The notes under the pieces were generated by a model, which was not told the origin of the DNA, did not search any database, and saw only the letters and a list, made by a program, of their open reading frames with translations. From an uncultured Rubrobacteraceae bacterium (GTDB lineage: Bacteria; Actinomycetota; Rubrobacteria; Rubrobacterales; Rubrobacteraceae), in assembly GCA_902806085.1 (NCBI GenBank), contig CADCVH010000084.1, positions 16,624 through 80,623 of the forward strand: a DNA stretch of 64,000 nt, written 5' to 3'. Below, one piece after another: positions 9,865 to 19,870 of the stretch; the stretch's first letter is position 1; every line of letters begins with the position of its first letter. A program made the position numbers and the translations under genes.

Positions 9865-10208
9865 CTACGAAGGGACGGGTCGGGGTCGATCGAGGCGGCG
9901 CCGTGGGGCGGGGACGACGCGAGAGAACCGGGGCAAGCGGCTCGAGATGTTGTGCCGTCTCGGCCTTGCTCACGGGCCAGTATCGCCGACGGCAACGTTG
10001 CCCGGCCCCGCGGTGGGGAGGTGACCACCGAGCGTCTCTGGCGGGGATCTCGTCCGCCCGAAGCCTTGGGGCGACGGGCCCGCTCGTGAAGCGTACGGCT
10101 CGTGGTTGTCACGGCCTGGAGAAAAGGGTTTGGGAGGTCGTGCCGTTTCTCGTCCGGGCTCCGGAAGCGACCCGAAGCCGGTACCGCGGACCCGCGCCCG
10201 CGGGCGCG

Positions 10209-11441
10209 TCAATCGGCCGTCTTGCGGCCCTTACCGGGGGTCAACAGGAACAGGGCGAGCAGCCCGGCCCCGGGGTAGAGGATCGCGGACGAGTTGAGCA
10301 GCGGCACGATGCCGGCCAGGGCCGCGAGCGCTCCGGCCGAGAGGGTGCCGAGGAGCAGGGTCAGGGCATTCGCGGTGGCGAAGGCGCCGAAGGCCCTGCC
10401 GAGGTAGTCGTCTTCGACGTTCGTCTGGAGGATGGTCTGCTGGCTGGCCAGCCAGCAGACGGCGACGACGCCCATGGCGGCGGCGGGGGCAAGGACGAGG
10501 GGGAGTAGCGGCACGTTGACGTACACGAGCATGATGAGCCCGATCAGGGCGAGGCTCCAACCGAGCATCCTCTCCGGGCGCATCCAGCCGGAGGCGTAGC
10601 CGGCCACGACCCCGCCGGCTATCCCGCCGACGCCCCTGAGGGTCAGTATCAGGCCGAAGACCGATGACTCCGCGTTCAGGACGTCGCCTACGAACGGCGC
10701 CAGCAACGCGCTGAGGATGCTGTCCGCCAGCATCGCGACGGCGACGACGAAGAAGAGGATTGAGATCACGCGCCTCCCCGTGACCAGACGCAGCCCCGCC
10801 AAGCACTCGCGCCACACAACTAGCAGGGGGCTTTGCGTCTCCGCGACGCCGGCCCCCTCGCGGCCTCGGCCCGGCCTGGTGTCCGATCGGATGAGCGAGA
10901 TCAGGCCCGCGGCTATCAGGAAGGAGAGGGCGTCGAAGACCACGACGCCGGCGAGCCCCGCGTACGCCACCAGGCCGCCGCCGATAGCCGGGCCGGCGAC
11001 GCGGGCCAGGTTGTCGTTCAGGGAGTTGAGCGAGTTGGCGGCCATGAGCCGGTCCCTGCCCACCAGGCCCGGCAGGAGCGCGTTCTCGGCGGAGAAGGCG
11101 AAGAGGCCGGCGGAGGAGATGGCGAACACGGCGGCGTACACCACCCAGAGGAAGCCGCCGGAGCCGGCGAGCAGCATCGACAGGGCCGCCCCGGCCGAGA
11201 CGAGGTTCGAGGCCGCGAGGGTCCGCTTGCGGTCCCAGCGGTCCACGAACACGCCGGCCACGGAGGAGAAGAGCAGCGGCGCGAACATGCTGGTCAACAC
11301 CGCGCCGGAGGCAAAGGCCGAGCCCGTCCGCTCGAAGACGAAGAAGGGGAGCGCGGCTATGGTGGCCCAGTTGCCCGTGTAAGAGATCAGGCCGCCGAAC
11401 CACAGCAACCCGAAGTCCCGCTGCCCCAGCGTGGCCAGCAA
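10209..11441 (-). CDS. MFS transporter
   Basis: ~12 hydrophobic segments; FGLLWFGGLISYTGNWATIAALPFFVFERTGSAFASGAV...VDRWDRKRTLAASN. Confidence 0.9.
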   Translation of the reverse strand: MLATLGQRDFGLLWFGGLISYTGNWATIAALPFFVFERTGSAFASGAVLTSMFAPLLFSSVAGVFVDRWDRKRTLAASNLVSAGAALSMLLAGSGGFLWVVYAAVFAISSAGLFAFSAENALLPGLVGRDRLMAANSLNSLNDNLARVAGPAIGGGLVAYAGLAGVVVFDALSFLIAAGLISLIRSDTRPGRGREGAGVAETQSPLLVVWRECLAGLRLVTGRRVISILFFVVAVAMLADSILSALLAPFVGDVLNAESSVFGLILTLRGVGGIAGGVVAGYASGWMRPERMLGWSLALIGLIMLVYVNVPLLPLVLAPAAAMGVVAVCWLASQQTILQTNVEDDYLGRAFGAFATANALTLLLGTLSAGALAALAGIVPLLNSSAILYPGAGLLALFLLTPGKGRKTAD

Positions 11442-11589
11442 TGGCGGATACCTCCCCCCCGACTACCCCGCGCGGTCTACAAGAGATCCGATCGCCGAGG
11501 CCGCCAGGCCGGCGGGACGGCCCCTCAACGTCCCGACAGCCATGCCTCGTGCCGAGGGGCGCGAGGACGCCCGGGCCCCGGCGGCCTGG

Positions 11590-12840
11590 CTACCGGACCG
11601 TTTGGGACAGGACCTCGTTCATCCGGTCGAGGGCGCGGGAGATGTTTTGTTGGGAGTTGGCGTAGGAGAGGCGGAGGTGGCCCTCGCCGTGGCCGCCGAA
11701 GGCCGTGCCGGAGAGGCAGGCCACCCCGGCCTCGTTCAGTAGCAGGTCGGCGAGCTCCCCGGCGGGGCGGCCCGTGCCGGAGATCTTCGGGAAGGCGTAG
11801 AAGGCGCCTTGCGGGGAGATGCACTCTACGCCCGGAAGTTCATTCAGGCCCGAGACGGTCAGGTCCCGCCGGGCCCGGAACTCCTCGAGCATCCGGTCCA
11901 CGGCGTCCTGGGGACCCGAGAGGGCGGCGAGGCCCGCGTGCTGGGTGGCGGCGGCCGTGCAGGAGTTGGAGTTGACCTGCAGCTTCGTCACCTGCTCGGC
12001 CAGGGCTTCCGGCATCACGCCGTAGCCGAGGCGCCAGCCGGTCATCGCGTACGTCTTGGAGAAGCCGTCGAGGATGACGGTCCGTCCGTCGGGCCCGAAG
12101 CCGGGTTCGGAGGCGATGCTCGCGAAAGAGCCAGAGAGGAGGAGGCGCGAGTAGATCTCATCGGAGAGCACGACCACGTCCGGGCGCTCGCCAAGGATCT
12201 CCGCTATGCCCCGTATGTCTTCCGCGGTGAACGCGCCGCCGGTCGGGTTGGCGGGGGAGTTGAGGATCACGAGCTTGGTCTTCTCGCTCAACCCCGCCCG
12301 AAACTCGTCGAGGTCGAACCTGAACCCGTTCTCCTGGCGCAGCGGGACGAAGACCGGCTTTCCCCCGACAAAGTCCACCATGCTCTCGTAGATCGGGAAA
12401 GCGGGGTTCGGCATCAGGACCTCGTCGCCCTCCTCGACGAGCGCCAGGATGACGAAGAACATGATCGGCTTCCCCCCCGGCGTGACCACGACCTGGGCCG
12501 GGTCGACGCCTATACCCCGGCTCGCGGCGACGTCGGCGGCGATGGCCTCGCGCAGCTCCGGAATGCCCGCGGTCGGGGTGTAGTGGGTCTCGCCGGAGCG
12601 CAGCGCCCGGCAGCCGGCCTCGACGATGTGATCGGCCGTGTCGAAGTCCGGCTCCCCGATCTCCAGGTGGATTATGTCCCGCCCTTGCGCCTCGAGCGCC
12701 TTCGCCTTGGCCAGAACGGAGAACGCCGTCTCCGTGCCCAGGCGCCCCATACGACCCGCCAGCTTCACAAAAGCCTCCCTCTCCCGTGCCGGTCCCCCGC
12801 GTGCTTCCCGCATTACACCACGGCTCGGACGCGGTATCAT
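11590..12840 (-). CDS. Pyridoxal phosphate-dependent aminotransferase, class I/II
   Basis: IIHLEIGEPDFDTADHI; LNSPANPTGGAFT; VVLSDEIYSRLLL; ILDGFSKTYAMTGWRLGY (PLP-Lys motif). Confidence 0.93.
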   Translation of the reverse strand: MIPRPSRGVMREARGGPAREREAFVKLAGRMGRLGTETAFSVLAKAKALEAQGRDIIHLEIGEPDFDTADHIVEAGCRALRSGETHYTPTAGIPELREAIAADVAASRGIGVDPAQVVVTPGGKPIMFFVILALVEEGDEVLMPNPAFPIYESMVDFVGGKPVFVPLRQENGFRFDLDEFRAGLSEKTKLVILNSPANPTGGAFTAEDIRGIAEILGERPDVVVLSDEIYSRLLLSGSFASIASEPGFGPDGRTVILDGFSKTYAMTGWRLGYGVMPEALAEQVTKLQVNSNSCTAAATQHAGLAALSGPQDAVDRMLEEFRARRDLTVSGLNELPGVECISPQGAFYAFPKISGTGRPAGELADLLLNEAGVACLSGTAFGGHGEGHLRLSYANSQQNISRALDRMNEVLSQTVR

Positions 12841-12899
12841 CGGGCCGCTCTTGGCTACCGGGGAGACGCCCCGGTTTCACGGTTAACGGGGGGAGACCT

Positions 12900-13754
12900 T
12901 TGGTCGCGGAACGCAACGGGGGGCTGCGCTTCGACCTCGGCGCCTTCGACCTGGACGGCACGCTGCTACGCCGGAACCTCGAGATCACGGCCCGCACCCT
13001 GGCCGCGATGGGGGCCCTGCGAGAACGCGGCATGCGCCTCGTCGTCGCGACGGGCCGGCGCTACGAGTCCGCCGTCGAGCACGCCGAAAGGCTCGGCTTC
13101 GGCGGGGAGGACCCCGTCGTCTGCTACGGCGGCTCCATGGTCCGCCGCATGGACGGGGAGACGCTCCTGCACCGGACGCTGCCCAAAGAGTTGGGCCTCG
13201 AAGTCCTTGAGTGGACCGCGGAGCGTAACCTGCACGCCCGCGTCTTCGTGGACGGGCGCGTCGTCACCTCCCCGGACAGCCCCGCGGCCCTGCGGTTCAT
13301 GAGGCGTTCCGAGGAGCCCGGCGTCGTCGTGGTCGATTCCCCGGCGCGGTGGCTCTCCGATGGGGGAGAGGAGCCGACGAAGCTCGTGATCGTGGACCAC
13401 CCCGACGACGTCGGGGGCTGGCTCGGGGAGGCCCAGGAAGCGTTCCGGGGCAGGCTCTTCGTTACCCGAAGCCTGCCGCACTACGTCGAGGTCGGGGGCC
13501 TGGAGGGGACGAAGTCCGCCGCCCTCAAATTTCTCTGCGAGCGCTGGGGGATAGGGCCGGACCGTGTACTCGCCTTCGGGGACGCGGACAACGACGTGGA
13601 CATGCTCCGCTTCGCCGGCCACGGGGTCGCCGTCGGTCCGCTGACCGATGAGGTGCGCGAGGCCGCCGACGAGGTCGTCCCGAACGTGGACGAGGACGGG
13701 GTGGCCCTCTACGTCGAGAAGCTTTTAGGGGACCTCTCTTTGGGGGGGCTCTAG
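12900..13754 (+). CDS. Cof-type HAD-IIB family hydrolase
   Basis: AFDLDGTLLRRNLEIT; LVVATGRRYESA; VLAFGDADNDVDMLRFAGHGVAV; TTG start at 12900 inferred. Confidence 0.88.
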   Translation: MVAERNGGLRFDLGAFDLDGTLLRRNLEITARTLAAMGALRERGMRLVVATGRRYESAVEHAERLGFGGEDPVVCYGGSMVRRMDGETLLHRTLPKELGLEVLEWTAERNLHARVFVDGRVVTSPDSPAALRFMRRSEEPGVVVVDSPARWLSDGGEEPTKLVIVDHPDDVGGWLGEAQEAFRGRLFVTRSLPHYVEVGGLEGTKSAALKFLCERWGIGPDRVLAFGDADNDVDMLRFAGHGVAVGPLTDEVREAADEVVPNVDEDGVALYVEKLLGDLSLGGL

Positions 13755-14569
13755 TGCCGGAGCTGCCCGAGACGACGGTAATCTCGCAAGACGTCGCCGC
13801 GCTCGCCGCGGGGCGGGAGGTCTTGCGGGCGGCGGTCTTCCGGCCCGACGTGACGAACGTGGAGATGGACGAGTTTTCGCGGAGGCTCGTCGGGCGGACG
13901 CTGCGGGGTACGGGCAGGCGGGGCAAGATCATAGTCCTGGACTTCGGCGAGGTCGTCGGCATAGTCCACCTGGTCATCTCAGGCCGCGTCCTACGCCTCC
14001 CGGAATGGCAAGAACCCGACAGGATGAACACCGCCGTCCTCGAGTTCGACGGGGGACTTGTCCTCGCCTTCACCCGCCTGTGGCTCGGCTACTTCGACCT
14101 CTACGAACCCGGCGAAGAGGAGAACCACCCCCTCATATCCCGCCTCGGCCCCGACCCGTTCTCCGAGGACTTCACCGTCGAGTACCTGACGCGCGCCTTC
14201 GGCCGCAAGGCGAACATAAAGGGCCTCCTCCTGGACCAGTCGGTCGTCGCCGGCCTCGGCAACATCTACGTGGACGAGGTCCTCTTCGCCGCGGGCGTCC
14301 ACCCCACCCGCAGGGCGGACACCCTCACCCCCGGGGAGACGCAAAAGGTCCACGCCGCCACCCGCGACATCCTCCGCCGCGCGATAGATCTCCGTGGCAC
14401 CACCTTCGACTCCTACCACGACGCCTTCGGCGAGACCGGCCAGTACCAGCACGAACTCCGGGTCTTCACCCGGGCCGGCGAACCGTGCCTTCGCTGCGGG
14501 ACCCTCATAGGCAAGAGCCGCGTCGCGGGTCGAGGAACCTACACGTGCCCGACTTGCCAGCCGGTGTAA
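13754..14569 (+). CDS. mutM: DNA-formamidopyrimidine glycosylase family protein
   Basis: PELPETTV N-terminus, RRGKIIVLDF, VAGLGNIYVDEVLFAAGVHP, C-terminal zinc finger CLRCGTLIGKSRVAGRGTYTCPTC; overlaps the end of the upstream HAD gene. Confidence 0.92.
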   Translation: MPELPETTVISQDVAALAAGREVLRAAVFRPDVTNVEMDEFSRRLVGRTLRGTGRRGKIIVLDFGEVVGIVHLVISGRVLRLPEWQEPDRMNTAVLEFDGGLVLAFTRLWLGYFDLYEPGEEENHPLISRLGPDPFSEDFTVEYLTRAFGRKANIKGLLLDQSVVAGLGNIYVDEVLFAAGVHPTRRADTLTPGETQKVHAATRDILRRAIDLRGTTFDSYHDAFGETGQYQHELRVFTRAGEPCLRCGTLIGKSRVAGRGTYTCPTCQPV

Positions 14570-14740
14570 GGTTTTAAGCCCCAGGTATAAGGAAAAATTC
14601 CGTGGCGAGGCGTCTATCGCAGACGCGTTACCCTCATGAACGAAGAGCGCCGGCATGATGCCAGACGACCCCGTTGCATCAAACGTGGACGCCCAGCCAC
14701 ATACGCACCCCGATACCTTGAAACCTAGGGCCTGCAAACC

Positions 14741-15316
14741 TTACTGCGAGGACTCTATGAGATCCGGGTTCTCGTCGGCCAGGTTCCTGGCTTCGGCGTA
14801 GGCTTGCTCGGCCCTCTCGTAGTCGTTGCCCACCTGTTCGAGGAGGTCGAGGGCTTGCTGGCGGTTGTTCTCTAGAGCCGGGTCTTCCTGGAGGAGGGCG
14901 TAGAACTCTATCTCCCTGTTTTCGGCCGAGATCTGGGCCTCCATGGCGTCGGAGAGGAGGCCCGCGTAGCGCTTGACGGCCGGGTCCACGTCGAGGCCGT
15001 TCACCTCGCCCAGTGAGGCGTTTGCCTCTTGCAGCCTGGAGCGGGCCCCCTCCATCGTCTCCCTGGCCTCCGTTACGTTGTCCTGTTGGGCGGAGGGATC
15101 GTTGCCGGCCTCGATCTCGGCCTTCACGTTCGCGTAGGTGTCGCGCGCCTCGCCGAAGAGCCTGTTGTGCTCGGAGATCGCCCCGTTCGCCTCCATTATG
15201 GCCGCGTCGGCCCTCTCTGCGGGGCTGTCGCCGAAGAGGCCGGAGCAGCCGGCGAGGAGGAGGGTGGAGAGCAGGATCACAACAGGAAGCGCCTGACGGT
15301 TTATCATGTAGGGCAT
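14741..15316 (-). CDS. Hypothetical lipoprotein
   Basis: MPYMINRQALPVVILLSTLLLAGCSGLFGDSPAERADAA: signal peptide plus lipobox LLAGC, then helical region. Start at 15316 or 15307. Confidence 0.75.
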   Translation of the reverse strand: MPYMINRQALPVVILLSTLLLAGCSGLFGDSPAERADAAIMEANGAISEHNRLFGEARDTYANVKAEIEAGNDPSAQQDNVTEARETMEGARSRLQEANASLGEVNGLDVDPAVKRYAGLLSDAMEAQISAENREIEFYALLQEDPALENNRQQALDLLEQVGNDYERAEQAYAEARNLADENPDLIESSQ

Positions 15317-15800
15317 GAGCGAGGGAAGTCTACCGCCTTTCGGTATATCCGGGCCACGGTCTTTTCCGGGCCTCGTCAAGCGCGCGCTGGGCGGGCTCTT
15401 CGGGCGGCCGCGCCGCGCGGAGGGCCCCATGCCGGAGGGCCCCATGCCGGAGGGCCCCATGCCGGAGGGCCCCATGCCGGAGGGCCCCGTGCCGGTGGAC
15501 CCGGCGCTGGACGCGCGGGCGGCGTCCGTCGTTGGGCGTCACGCCGGGGAGCGCACCGCGCTCTTCGAGCGGGCCGAAAGGCTCTCCGGGAAGGCCCTTC
15601 GGCTCGAAGAGGCCGGAACGCCGAGCGAGAGCGCCAGCAACCGCGCCGCCCGGGCGAGGGAAGAGATCGAGGCCGGCCTCATCGCGTTGCGGTCCGCTTT
15701 CGTCGCCTCCGAGGGGGACGAGAGCGGCGAGGCCTTCGACCGGGAAGTCTTGAAGAGGTATCCGGCGCTCGGGCTCAGGTTGCACGGCCGGAGCGCTTGA
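15315..15800 (+). CDS. Hypothetical protein with MPEGP pentapeptide repeats
   Basis: MSEGSLPPFGISGPRSFPGLVKRALGGLFGRPRRAEGPMPEGPMPEGPMPEGPMPEGPVP followed by an Ala/Glu-rich helical region. Confidence 0.55.
   Translation: MSEGSLPPFGISGPRSFPGLVKRALGGLFGRPRRAEGPMPEGPMPEGPMPEGPMPEGPVPVDPALDARAASVVGRHAGERTALFERAERLSGKALRLEEAGTPSESASNRAARAREEIEAGLIALRSAFVASEGDESGEAFDREVLKRYPALGLRLHGRSA
15419..15493. repeat. 15-bp tandem repeat, 5 units of GGAGGGCCCCATGCC (last unit ATG>GTG)
   Basis: Read directly: four identical units plus a fifth with one substitution. Confidence 0.95.
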
Positions 15801-15815
15801 CACCTCCCGCCCTCT

Positions 15816-16271
15816 CTAGCCCCCCGAGGTGATGGACTCGTAGGCCTGCCTGGCGAAGTTGCGGGCGGAGGGGCCGGTCCTCGGGCTCAGGAACAGGAAG
15901 CCGAGGGCCGCCGCGAGGATGAGGAAGAGGAAACCCCTGCCCCCGCGGCTCTCCTTGACCCTCTGGCCGCGCACCCGCTTGGTCCCCTCCTGGGCGGCGC
16001 CGGCGGCGGCCTCGACCTGCTTGCGCAGCTTGTCGTCGTCCCAGAGCCTGCCCACGATCTCCGTCGGGTCCTCGCCGTTGAGCTCGTCGAGGATGTTCCG
16101 CGCCGACTCTATAAAGACGCGGATGTTGTCCCTGAGATCGTCGTCGTAGAGCAGCCTCTCGGCGACCGGCCTCGCACCCGCGTAGGCCGCCGCCAGCGCG
16201 GCCGACGGGACTAACGACGTCCCCTTGGCCTGCTCTTTCAACATCTCCGCCCGGCTCTTCCTGCCAAACAC
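15816..16271 (-). CDS. Hypothetical protein with one C-terminal TM segment
   Basis: MFGRKSRAEMLKEQAKGTSLVPSAALAAAYAGARPVAERLLYDDDLRDNIRVFIESARN...GFLFLILAAALGFLFLSPR. Confidence 0.7.
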   Translation of the reverse strand: MFGRKSRAEMLKEQAKGTSLVPSAALAAAYAGARPVAERLLYDDDLRDNIRVFIESARNILDELNGEDPTEIVGRLWDDDKLRKQVEAAAGAAQEGTKRVRGQRVKESRGGRGFLFLILAAALGFLFLSPRTGPSARNFARQAYESITSGG

Positions 16272-16336
16272 GCGATACCTCCTGCGGCTGCTCTAGACCT
16301 CTACAAAGACTACATCATACCCGTTTGGCCGAACCT

Positions 16337-19300
16337 CTACCCCGCCCCTCCTAGAGGCTCCAGCCTGACCATCAACGCCTCCCCATCGACGCTCACCTCC
16401 TGGAAGCCCCCCTCCTCACCGTCCGCGTCGAGCTCGAGCTCGCGCGCGAGCACCTCGGTCTTGAAGTAGTCCCCCCACCGTCCCCAGAGCAGGCCCGCGA
16501 CCCGCCTGTTGCCCCGCAGGCCGACGGTGATGCCCTCCTCTATCTCGAAACCCCCGTCCCGACGGAGGTTCTGGACCTTGTGGACGAGCTCCCGCACGAG
16601 TCCCTCGTCCACAAGGTCCCGATCCAGCCCGATGCCCAGCGCCACCGAGAGCCCGCCCTCGCGGGCCAGCGCGTAGCCCTCCCTCTCGGTCGGCTCCACG
16701 AGCAACTCCTCCGGGGAGAGCGTTACTTCCTCACCGCCCACCTCCACGGTGACGGCCCCCCCGGCCGCCGCCCTGGCGCCGACGGCCGGCGGGGCCCCCG
16801 CCAGGGCCCGCCGCAGGCCCGGCACGAGCCTCCCGTACTTCGGCCCGACCACCCCGAGGTTCGGCTTGAGGTCGTACTGGGTCACGTCCTCGGCCGCCCC
16901 GAAGCGCAACGCCTTGACGTTCAACTCGTCGAGGACGATGTCCTCGAGGCCCTCGACCCCTCCCGCGAGGCCTCCTCCCTCCGGCGATTCGTCCACGACC
17001 ACGACCTCGCGCAAGGGCTGGCGGTTCTTGACGGCGGCGGCGTTGCGGGCCGCCCGCCCGAGCCCGACGATGCGCCTCGCGGCGGACATCCTCCCGGAGA
17101 GTTCCTCGTCCACCAGCCCCCCGTCGTAGACGGGCCAGGCCGCGAGGTGGACGCTGTCGGGGGCGTCCGGGTCCGCGTTGGCGACGAGGTTCTGGTAGAG
17201 CCCTTCCGCGACGAACGGGGTGAAGGGGGCGGTCAGCTTGGTGACGGCGACCAGGCACTCGTAGAGGGTCGAGTGGGCGGCTTTTTTGTCCCTGTCGTCC
17301 TCGCCCTTCCAGAAGCGGCGCCGGCTGCGCCTGACGTACCAGTTGGAGAGCTCGTCCACGAACTCACCGATGGCCCGGCCGGCCGCCGTCACGTCGTAGG
17401 CGTCGAGGCGCTCCGTTACCGTCCGGACCGTGAGCTGCAACTCGGAGAGCGCCCAGCGGTCCATGAGGGTCCGGTCCTCGGGCTCGACAAAGTCCCTCTT
17501 CGGGTCGAAGCCGTCTATGCGGGCGTAGGTGACGAAGAACGAGTAGGTGTTCCAGAGGGTGAGAAGGTACTTGCGGACGGCCTCGTCGACCTGATCCTCG
17601 CTGAAGCGCCGCGTGTTGCCGGGGCTCGTGGCCGTGTAGAGCGCCCACCGCAGGGCGTCCGCCCCCTGCTTCTCGAAGACCTCCCACGGGTCTATGACGT
17701 TGCCGAGCGACTTGCTCATCTTCTTGCCCTTGGAGTCCAGGATGTGACCCAGCACCAGGCACGTCTTGTAGGAGGACTTGCCAAAGAGCATCGTCGAGAC
17801 GGCCAGGAGCGAGTAGAACCAGCCCCGCGTCTGGTCCACGGCCTCGCAGATAAAGTCCGCGGGGAACTGGCGCCCGAAGTGTTCCGTTCCCTCGGGACCT
17901 GAGTGCGGGTAGGCGTACTGGGCGAACGGCATGGAGCCCGAGTCGAACCAGACGTCGAGTACCTCCGGAACGCGGCGAGCTTCCGCGCCCGTCTCGGGGT
18001 GCCGGACGCGGACGTTGTCTATGTAGGGGCGGTGCAGGTCCTCAGGAACGGGGTCCAGGGCCAGCTCCTTGAGCTCCTCGACGCTGCCGACGACGACCGT
18101 GTCGCCGGCCTCGGTGCGCCAGATCGGCAACGGCGTCCCCCAGTAGCGCTCGCGGCTGAGGGCCCAGTCGATGTTGTTCCTGAGCCAGTCCCCGAAGCGC
18201 CCCCACTTCACGTGCTCGGGGACCCAGTTGATCTCCTCGTTCTCCCGTAGCAGGTCGTCGAGTACGGCCGTCGTCCTCGCGTACCAGGCCTTCTTGGCGT
18301 AGTAGAGCAGCGGCGTCCCGCACCGCCAGCAGTGCGGGTAGGCGTGCTCGTACTCCTCGGCCCGGTACAAGACGCCCCTCTCGCGCAACTCTTCGACGAG
18401 GCCGGGATCCGCCTTCTTGACGAACACGCCGGCGAACGGGCCGACCCGCCCGTCGAAGGCGCCGTCGGGCTTTACGGGGTGGATGGTGGGCAGGCCATAC
18501 CTCCGTCCGACCCTTGCGTCGTCCTCGCCGTAGGCGGGGGCGGTGTGGACGAGGCCGGTGCCTTCGGTCGTCGTGACGTAGTCGCCGAGGACGACGGTCC
18601 ACAGGTTCTCCGAGGGTTCCACGTCCACGTAGTCCAGGGGACGCCGGTACTTCAGGCCCTCAAGCTCCGAGCCTTTCCGCGTCTCGACGACCTTGTAGCC
18701 GTCTTCGCCGAAGACCTTCTCCAGCAACTCGGAGGCGACGATCAGGCGCTCGCCGTCCGCTTCGACGGTCGCGTAGTCCACCTTCGGGTTGGCGGCGACG
18801 GCGGCGTTTGAGACGAGGGTCCAGGGGGTGGTGGTCCAGACGAGGAGGCTCGTGCTCTCGTCGTCTTCGAGCTTTAGCCTGACGTAGACGCTCGGGTCCA
18901 CGACTTCCTCCGGGTACTGCTGGTAGCCGAGGGCGACCTCGGCCGAGGAGAGGGAGGTCTGGTCGCGGGGGCAGTGGGCGCTTACCTTGTAGCCCTCGTA
19001 GAGGAGGTCCTTGTCGTGGAGCGTCTTGAGCGCCCACCACACGCTCTCCATGTAGGAGCCGTCGAGGGTGCGGTAGGGGTCTTCCATGTCCACCCAGAAG
19101 CCGAGGCGCTCGCTCATCGCCTTCCAGTCGTCCACGTGGCGGAAGACGGACTCGCGGCACAGGCGGTTGAATTCCTCGACGCCGTAGCGCTCGATGTCGT
19201 CCTTGCCCTGGAGGCCGAGCTCCTTCTCAACCCCTATCTCGACGGGCAGCCCGTGGGTGTCCCAGCCGCCCTTGCGCTCGACCCTGTACCCCTGCATGGT

Positions 19301-19519
19301 CTTGTAGCGCGGGATCAGGTCCTTAAAAGACCGCGCGAGCGCGTGGTGGAAACCCGGCTTCCCGTTGGCCGTCGGCGGTCCCTCGTAGAACACGAAGGGC
19401 CTGCCCTCCGGCCGCTCCTCCACCGACCGGCGGAAGGTCTCCCGCTCCCGCCAGAGGCCTAAAACCCCCTCTTCCAACTCGGGGAACCGCACCCTCGGGT
19501 CTACCTTCTCGAACGTCAT
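16337..19519 (-). CDS. ileS: Isoleucyl-tRNA synthetase
   Basis: FVFYEGPPTANGKPGFHHALARSFKDLIPRYKTMQGY (HIGH region), GWDTHGLPVEIGVEKELG, KMSKSLGNVIDPWEVF (KMSKS); preceded by a T-box leader. Confidence 0.97.
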   Translation of the reverse strand: MTFEKVDPRVRFPELEEGVLGLWRERETFRRSVEERPEGRPFVFYEGPPTANGKPGFHHALARSFKDLIPRYKTMQGYRVERKGGWDTHGLPVEIGVEKELGLQGKDDIERYGVEEFNRLCRESVFRHVDDWKAMSERLGFWVDMEDPYRTLDGSYMESVWWALKTLHDKDLLYEGYKVSAHCPRDQTSLSSAEVALGYQQYPEEVVDPSVYVRLKLEDDESTSLLVWTTTPWTLVSNAAVAANPKVDYATVEADGERLIVASELLEKVFGEDGYKVVETRKGSELEGLKYRRPLDYVDVEPSENLWTVVLGDYVTTTEGTGLVHTAPAYGEDDARVGRRYGLPTIHPVKPDGAFDGRVGPFAGVFVKKADPGLVEELRERGVLYRAEEYEHAYPHCWRCGTPLLYYAKKAWYARTTAVLDDLLRENEEINWVPEHVKWGRFGDWLRNNIDWALSRERYWGTPLPIWRTEAGDTVVVGSVEELKELALDPVPEDLHRPYIDNVRVRHPETGAEARRVPEVLDVWFDSGSMPFAQYAYPHSGPEGTEHFGRQFPADFICEAVDQTRGWFYSLLAVSTMLFGKSSYKTCLVLGHILDSKGKKMSKSLGNVIDPWEVFEKQGADALRWALYTATSPGNTRRFSEDQVDEAVRKYLLTLWNTYSFFVTYARIDGFDPKRDFVEPEDRTLMDRWALSELQLTVRTVTERLDAYDVTAAGRAIGEFVDELSNWYVRRSRRRFWKGEDDRDKKAAHSTLYECLVAVTKLTAPFTPFVAEGLYQNLVANADPDAPDSVHLAAWPVYDGGLVDEELSGRMSAARRIVGLGRAARNAAAVKNRQPLREVVVVDESPEGGGLAGGVEGLEDIVLDELNVKALRFGAAEDVTQYDLKPNLGVVGPKYGRLVPGLRRALAGAPPAVGARAAAGGAVTVEVGGEEVTLSPEELLVEPTEREGYALAREGGLSVALGIGLDRDLVDEGLVRELVHKVQNLRRDGGFEIEEGITVGLRGNRRVAGLLWGRWGDYFKTEVLARELELDADGEEGGFQEVSVDGEALMVRLEPLGGAG

Positions 19520-19539
19520 GGCCCACTACCTCTCAAGCT

Positions 19540-19595
19540 AAAACCCCCGCCCCCGCGGACGGAGCCTACGACGACTCCAACCGCAGGGACGGGGG
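19540..19595 (-). terminator. Intrinsic terminator in the T-box leader of ileS
   Basis: Minus strand CCCCCGTCCCTGCGG ...22 nt... CCGCGGGGGCGGGGG then TTTT: 15-bp stem with two G-U wobbles followed by a short U run. Confidence 0.75.
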
Positions 19596-19866
19596 CCTCG
19601 TGAGAACCCTCGCGGTACCACCCCGCTTGCCCGGGCCCATATCGGCGCGGACCACTTCGCGGCGCCAGCGGTCTCCCGCGCGCCCCCGCTTTGACGGGCG
19701 GACCCGGCCGGCCCTAGTAACGTCCAGGCCACGTTTGCGTGGCCTCCCGCTTTGGGCCGGCGGCTCGGGGAGGATCTTCGGGCCGCTTCCCGCGCCGGGC
19801 TCACACCGCCCCCGGCTCGCTCTGACGGGGATCGGCGGCCTTACTCGTTCCCGTCGTCGCCTGTAA
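19596..19866 (-). ncRNA. T-box leader regulating ileS
   Basis: Minus strand GGGAACGAGTAAGG, CAGAGCGAGCCGGGGGCGGTGTGAGCCCGGC, candidate specifier GAAG-ATC-CTCCCCGAGC (ATC = Ile, at 19775..19773), and T-box core GCGGGGTGGTACCGCG (19626..19611). Confidence 0.92.
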
Positions 19867-19870
19867 AAGC

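Noticed and set aside
11809-13302. 497-aa plus-strand ORF
   Set aside because: Antisense to the aminotransferase then an alternate frame of the HAD gene; no coherent domain.
14741-15475. Lipoprotein start extended to 15475 (MGPSGMGPSG...)
   Set aside because: Extension reads the minisatellite antisense; signal peptide MINRQALPVVILLSTLLLAGC sets the real start near 15307-15316.
15419-15493. Tandem repeats as a CRISPR-like array
   Set aside because: 15-bp units are contiguous with no spacers and in frame with a protein (MPEGP).
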